From positions 1-9,069 of the forward strand of contig CAAGBH010000009.1 of NCBI GenBank assembly GCA_900768035.1: DNA of 9,069 nt, written 5' to 3'. Made by a program: the position numbers and the translations under genes. Positions within the stretch are counted from its first letter, which is position 1; each line of letters begins with the position of its first letter. The notes under the pieces are model-generated. The model was not told the origin of the DNA. It did not search any database and saw only the letters and a program-made list of their open reading frames with translations. This document shows, piece by piece, positions 6,329 to 9,069 of the stretch. The DNA comes from Clostridia bacterium (lineage in GTDB: Bacteria; Bacillota; Clostridia; Oscillospirales; Acutalibacteraceae).

Positions 6329-7741
6329 TTGTCACAAAGAGCAAATACCCTTGCTAAAAACACCGCAATTTTTGCGCTTGGAAATTTCGGTTCAAAACTT
6401 TTGCAGATACTTCTTGTGCCTTATTACACAAGAGTTCTGACAAGTGCCCAGTTCGGCACCGCCGATATTTTACATTCTGCCGTCTCCCTTTTATTCCCCA
6501 TAATTTCACTATTGGTATATGAAGCGGTATTTCGTTTTGCTATGGACAAAAACCAAGATAAAACCGCCGTATTTTCAATAGGTATGGTTGTCACCCTCAC
6601 AGGCTCGGCAGTAATAGTGATAATCGGACTGATTATAGGATTTTTATCAAATATCAGTTACTTATGGTCTGTTATTTTAAGTTCTGTTTTTCACGCTTTG
6701 CGCAGTTTATACTCGCAATACACAAAAGCAATTAACAAAACATTTTTATTTGCAATAGACAATATTCTGTTCACCCTCGAAGTTTTGATTTTGAATATCT
6801 TTTTTATCTCAGTTTTTAAATTGGGTATTACGGGATATATGTTAGGTTATACCCTTGCGAATGCTTTTTCCTGTCTTTTTTTACATCTTTTTTTAAAAGA
6901 AAATGCAAAATTTAAAATCAGTTCTCTTAATCTTAAACTTTTCAAAACGCTAATTTTTTATTCTGCACCGCTTATACTAAACTCGGTTTGCTGGTGGCTC
7001 GGAAACTTCACTTCAAGATTTGTTATAACCTTTTATTTAGGTGTAACTGCAAACGGAATTTTCACCGCCTCGAATAAAATTCCGTCACTTCTCTCGGTGG
7101 TAGTGTCGGTATTTTTCAGTGCTTGGCAAATAACCGCAAATAACGAATTTGAAAGCGAAGATTCGAAAGATTTTTACACCAAAATATATAATCATATCTT
7201 CGCAACCGTAATTACTGTCGCCTCGGTGCTTATAATTCTTTGCAGACCGATTACTAAAATCTTTTTAGGCAGAGATTTTTGGGATTCGTGGAAATATATG
7301 CCCACCCTTTTAATTGCAATGTCATTCTTTGCGTTTTCACAGTTTTTAGGCTCTATATACTGTGCAAACAAAAAAACCTCTATGGCTTTTTTGACTAACC
7401 TTATTTGTGTTATCGTGTGTGTCATTCTTAATTTAAGCCTTATAAAACCTTTTGGTATTATGGGGTGTGCCGTTGCAACAGCGGTAAGTTATTTCTTCTT
7501 GTGGATATCACGTATTTTAACAACAAGAAAAATCCTTAAAATAAAATACAATTTCACCCTTTCGGTTGTTGCTGTTATGATTTTAATTGTTGAGGCGGTT
7601 TTAATTTCCTTTAATATAAGATACTGTTATACCATTTCAGCAATCGGCACGGTTATACTTTTGTTTTTATTCAGAAAAATTTGGGGTCAACTCTTAATGT
7701 TTATATTTAGTTCTTTGAAAGGAAAAAGATATGCAAAATAA
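6329..7741 (+). CDS. wzx: Polysaccharide flippase, Wzx-like (MOP/MATE superfamily)
   Basis: A multi-spanning membrane protein of 470 residues with roughly 12-14 hydrophobic segments, which would move the lipid-linked repeat unit across the cytoplasmic membrane. The N-terminus is diagnostic of the family: LAKNTAIFALGNFGSKLLQ, then LLVPYYTRVLTSAQFGTADI. Later segments include APLILNSVCWWLGNFTSRF, with the small-residue and aromatic pattern of the seventh helix, and a last hydrophobic pair ending in a basic tail GKRYAK. TTG at 6329 is preferred on binding-site grounds; GTG at 6320 would give 473 residues. It starts 14 nt after the pyruvyltransferase-family gene and its last 11 bp overlap the next gene. 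A lone MATE drug exporter is unlikely given the neighbours and N-terminus. Confidence 0.9.
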   Translation: MSQRANTLAKNTAIFALGNFGSKLLQILLVPYYTRVLTSAQFGTADILHSAVSLLFPIISLLVYEAVFRFAMDKNQDKTAVFSIGMVVTLTGSAVIVIIGLIIGFLSNISYLWSVILSSVFHALRSLYSQYTKAINKTFLFAIDNILFTLEVLILNIFFISVFKLGITGYMLGYTLANAFSCLFLHLFLKENAKFKISSLNLKLFKTLIFYSAPLILNSVCWWLGNFTSRFVITFYLGVTANGIFTASNKIPSLLSVVVSVFFSAWQITANNEFESEDSKDFYTKIYNHIFATVITVASVLIILCRPITKIFLGRDFWDSWKYMPTLLIAMSFFAFSQFLGSIYCANKKTSMAFLTNLICVIVCVILNLSLIKPFGIMGCAVATAVSYFFLWISRILTTRKILKIKYNFTLSVVAVMILIVEAVLISFNIRYCYTISAIGTVILLFLFRKIWGQLLMFIFSSLKGKRYAK

Positions 7742-8690
7742 TTTTAAGCAAAAAGCATTTGCTGTTAAAAATAAGAATCTTGAAACAAGGCTTCAAAGTT
7801 CTTCGGGCGGGGTTTTCTCACTTTGCGCCGATTATATTTTAAATAACTCTGGTGCGGTCTACGGTGCAGATTTTGATGAAAATATGAAACTTTCTCATAA
7901 GCGTGTGACCAGGAAAGAAGAAATCTCCCGTATGCGAGGCGCAAAGTATATCCGAAGCAGTATATCGGGTGTTTATAAGCAGATTACAGAAGATTTGCAA
8001 AATAAAACCCCTATTTTATTTTGCGGTACACCCTGTCAGGTCAATGCAATAAACAAAATCGCAAAAAATTTTCCCGATAACAACCTATATACACTTGATT
8101 TATTCTGTCACGGAGTTGTGCAAACGAAAATTTGGGAGAAGTTTATAGAATTTTTAGAGAATAAATATAACAAAAAAATTGTATTTTTCAAATTCCGTGA
8201 CAAAGAAAAATCTTGGCGTAAATATAGCGCAAAAGTTTATTTCAGCGACGGCACAACAGAAAGCCACAATAATTTCACAGGCAGTTTTTTAGAACTGTTC
8301 CGTTATGATGTGTGTATTGATAACGCCTGCACAAAATGCCCTTTTACAAACCTCGACCGCAAGGGTGACCTCAGTATCGGGGATTTTTGGGGAATAGAAA
8401 AAACACACCCTTATCTTGATGATGATAAAGGTGTGTCCGCTGTAATTGTTAATACTAAAAAGGGATATGAACTTCTCGAGAAAATCATACCCGATTGTGA
8501 AATCGAAGAATGCGCAGTAAAGGATATAGCGCACCATCAGCCAAATCTTCAAAGACCGTCAAGTTTTTCAAATAAGGCTGTTGCCTTTAATCACGACCTT
8601 GAAAATCTCCCCTTTGAAAAGGTTCTTAAAAAGTATACACGGGTGGGACTTAAAAGAAGAATGATTGACATCGTAAAAAGTGTCAGATAA
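7731..8690 (+). CDS. Coenzyme F420 hydrogenase/dehydrogenase beta-subunit family protein (FrhB/FdhB-like), no ferredoxin domain
   Basis: A 319-residue member of the FrhB/FdhB family, soluble and probably an oxidoreductase acting on a polysaccharide intermediate; the substrate is unknown. Family motifs: SSSGGVFS (23-30), MRGAKYI, FCGTPCQ with Cys98 and Cys102, FCHGV with Cys126, the cluster-like CIDNACTKCPF with Cys195, Cys200 and Cys203, and GDLSIGDFWG (212-221). Typical relatives carry two CxxCxxC ferredoxin motifs before the SSGG region; here the protein begins about 20 residues before it, and an in-frame TGA at 7716-7718 shows nothing is fused upstream. ATG at 7731 has AAAGGA at 7718-7723. 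It overlaps the flippase gene by 11 bp and ends the operon. Such proteins often sit beside pyruvyltransferase-family genes in surface polysaccharide clusters. The family is secure; the reaction is not. Confidence 0.88.
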   Translation: MQNNFKQKAFAVKNKNLETRLQSSSGGVFSLCADYILNNSGAVYGADFDENMKLSHKRVTRKEEISRMRGAKYIRSSISGVYKQITEDLQNKTPILFCGTPCQVNAINKIAKNFPDNNLYTLDLFCHGVVQTKIWEKFIEFLENKYNKKIVFFKFRDKEKSWRKYSAKVYFSDGTTESHNNFTGSFLELFRYDVCIDNACTKCPFTNLDRKGDLSIGDFWGIEKTHPYLDDDKGVSAVIVNTKKGYELLEKIIPDCEIEECAVKDIAHHQPNLQRPSSFSNKAVAFNHDLENLPFEKVLKKYTRVGLKRRMIDIVKSVR

Positions 8691-8766
8691 GCGCACACTC
8701 CCTCGGACTTATGCCGTACTCCGCTTTAAAAGCACGGAAAAAGTTAGTATAATCCTTAACTCCGGA
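8683..8766 (-). pseudogene. Remnant of an AraC-family regulator (C-terminal 27 residues)
   Basis: On the minus strand 28 codons read SGVKDYTNFFRAFKAEYG then ISPRECALI and a TGA stop. This matches the end of the AraC-family DNA-binding domain, where the last helix-turn-helix typically reads GxxDxxYFxRxFKKxxGxSPxEY. Upstream on that strand (above about 8766) the open frame runs on but loses any resemblance, entering hairpin-rich sequence and reaching a stop near 8870. So this is a broken 3' end, not a gene. Its stop lies within the last 8 bp of the FrhB-like gene, so the two ends overlap convergently. It may mark the point where the polysaccharide operon or a mobile element joined older sequence. 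Confidence 0.7.
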
Positions 8767-8914
8767 CACAAGGGGAGGGTTCTCTTGCACCCCCAAAAAT
8801 ACCACTATAAAATAAAAGTCACACTTGGGGCACCCTCCGTAAGGAAGGTGCCCCAAGGTGTGGCTCTTGTATCAAAATTAAATAATTGATTTCGTTAAGC
8901 GGTATAGCTATTGG
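8691..8914. other. Non-coding junction region after the polysaccharide operon
   Basis: I find no intact gene here. It holds most of the AraC-type remnant (to 8766), a weak G/C-rich hairpin at about 8773-8795, an A/T run, the strong hairpin at 8820-8862 and the left arm of the terminator at 8900-8928. A 69-codon plus-strand frame (8680-8889) crosses all of these and is not credible. Confidence 0.7.
8820..8862. repeat. Strong imperfect palindrome with GTAA tetraloop
   Basis: CTTGGGGCACC (8824-8834) pairs perfectly with 8847-8857. Inside, after a 1x1 mismatch, three more pairs close a GTAA loop (8839-8842), a GNRA-type tetraloop in RNA. Outside, four further pairs (8820-8823 with 8859-8862) form across one bulged G at 8858. 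On the minus strand it is followed by a T-rich stretch (ACTTTTATTTTAT), so it may terminate transcripts from the recombinase. A REP-like dispersed palindrome is the alternative. Confidence 0.7.
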
Positions 8915-8928
8915 CTATGCCGTTTTTT
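8900..8928 (+). terminator. Rho-independent terminator, plus strand
   Basis: A 9-bp stem (8900-8908 with 8914-8922, CGGTATAGC and GCTATGCCG, one wobble pair) closes a 5-nt loop and runs straight into six Ts (8923-8928). It is the first convincing plus-strand terminator after the operon, 210 bp beyond the last stop codon. Its right arm contains the stop codon of the convergent recombinase gene, and there is no T-run on the minus strand, so it works in one direction only. Confidence 0.85.
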
Positions 8929-9069
8929 CTTTGCGTTCTGCGATGTGTTTTTGGAATGCTTCTTCCATTTCTTCGGGAGTGAGTTCTCGGAGTATGCCAA
9001 CGCCGTTATAATAAATATCCATCAACTGAACTCGCTTGCCGTCAAGGTATCTTGGAGCGTACACCACGA
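8915..9069 (-). CDS. Large serine recombinase, C-terminal end only (DUF4368-like)
   Basis: The last 50 codons of a gene entering from the right edge. The translation begins VVYAPRYLDGKR, continues VQLMDIYYNGVGILREL, and ends in a charged helix (TPEEMEEAFQKHIAERKEK) before TAG at 8915-8917. The pattern VxVYAPxxxDGKRxQxxDIYYNGVG is what I know from the C-terminal DUF4368 region of Tn4451/TnpX-like site-specific serine recombinases, common in Clostridia integrative elements and prophages. The catalytic serine domain is outside the window, so activity cannot be judged. The gene is convergent with the polysaccharide operon, and its stop codon lies inside the operon terminator stem. Assignment rests on a short stretch but the motif is distinctive. 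Confidence 0.72.
   Translation of the reverse strand, partial: VVYAPRYLDGKRVQLMDIYYNGVGILRELTPEEMEEAFQKHIAERKEKTA

Noticed and set aside
8777..8885. GGTTCTCTTG and GGCTCTTG motifs as insertion sequence ends
   Set aside because: They vaguely recall ISL3-type termini, but both point the same way rather than inward, no transposase remnant lies between them, and the memory of the consensus is not reliable enough.
8680..8889. 69-codon plus-strand open frame after the FrhB-like gene
   Set aside because: It runs antisense through the AraC remnant and through both arms of the 8820-8862 hairpin, has no good binding site and no family resemblance.

Overview
The window looks like a low-GC Firmicutes chromosome, most likely a Clostridia-type anaerobe. 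This rests on family resemblance only, because no taxonomic marker was searched. The supporting signs are strong AGGAGG-type ribosome binding sites, a sigma-A promoter with an extended -10, the rplM-rpsI pair, and a recombinase tail of the kind found in Clostridia mobile elements.

Layout. Positions 1-1552 are housekeeping genes on the minus strand: the N-terminal part of an ABC transporter ATPase (running off the left edge), rpsI (S9) and rplM (L13). rplM-rpsI has a near-consensus promoter at 1558-1586, a 60-nt leader with a hairpin, and a clear terminator at 597-633. Positions 1553-1772 form a divergent intergenic region. It holds four A-tracts spaced exactly 10 bp apart behind the rplM promoter. 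It also holds a 13-bp inverted repeat whose right arm covers the ribosome binding site of the next gene.

Positions 1773-8690 carry a six-gene plus-strand operon for a surface polysaccharide of the Wzx/Wzy type: GT2 glycosyltransferase, Wzy-like polymerase, GT4 glycosyltransferase, pyruvyltransferase-family protein, Wzx-like flippase, and a FrhB/FdhB-family (coenzyme F420 hydrogenase beta-like) protein without its usual N-terminal ferredoxin domain. The genes overlap or lie within 14 bp of each other, so they are probably co-transcribed and translationally coupled. Parts of the operon are clearly more AT-rich than the ribosomal genes (two hand-counted 60-base samples gave 25% and 28% GC, against 45% and 62% in rpl/rps; one early operon sample was 50%). 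This fits, but does not prove, horizontal acquisition. No initiating sugar-phosphate transferase, chain-length regulator or kinase is present here.

Positions 8683-9069 look like a scar. There is a 28-codon remnant of the end of an AraC-family regulator, a strong GTAA-capped hairpin, a plus-strand terminator at 8900-8928, and the 3' end of a large serine recombinase (DUF4368-like C-terminus) running off the right edge. The polysaccharide operon therefore sits between ribosomal genes and the edge of a probable integrative element.

Model for how the genes work together: the two glycosyltransferases extend a lipid-linked unit started elsewhere, the pyruvyltransferase-family and FrhB-like proteins modify it, Wzx flips it, and Wzy polymerises it. 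The FrhB-like protein is the least understood member. I found no wholly new system; the best candidates for new biology are the sequestered ribosome binding site and the FrhB-like protein.
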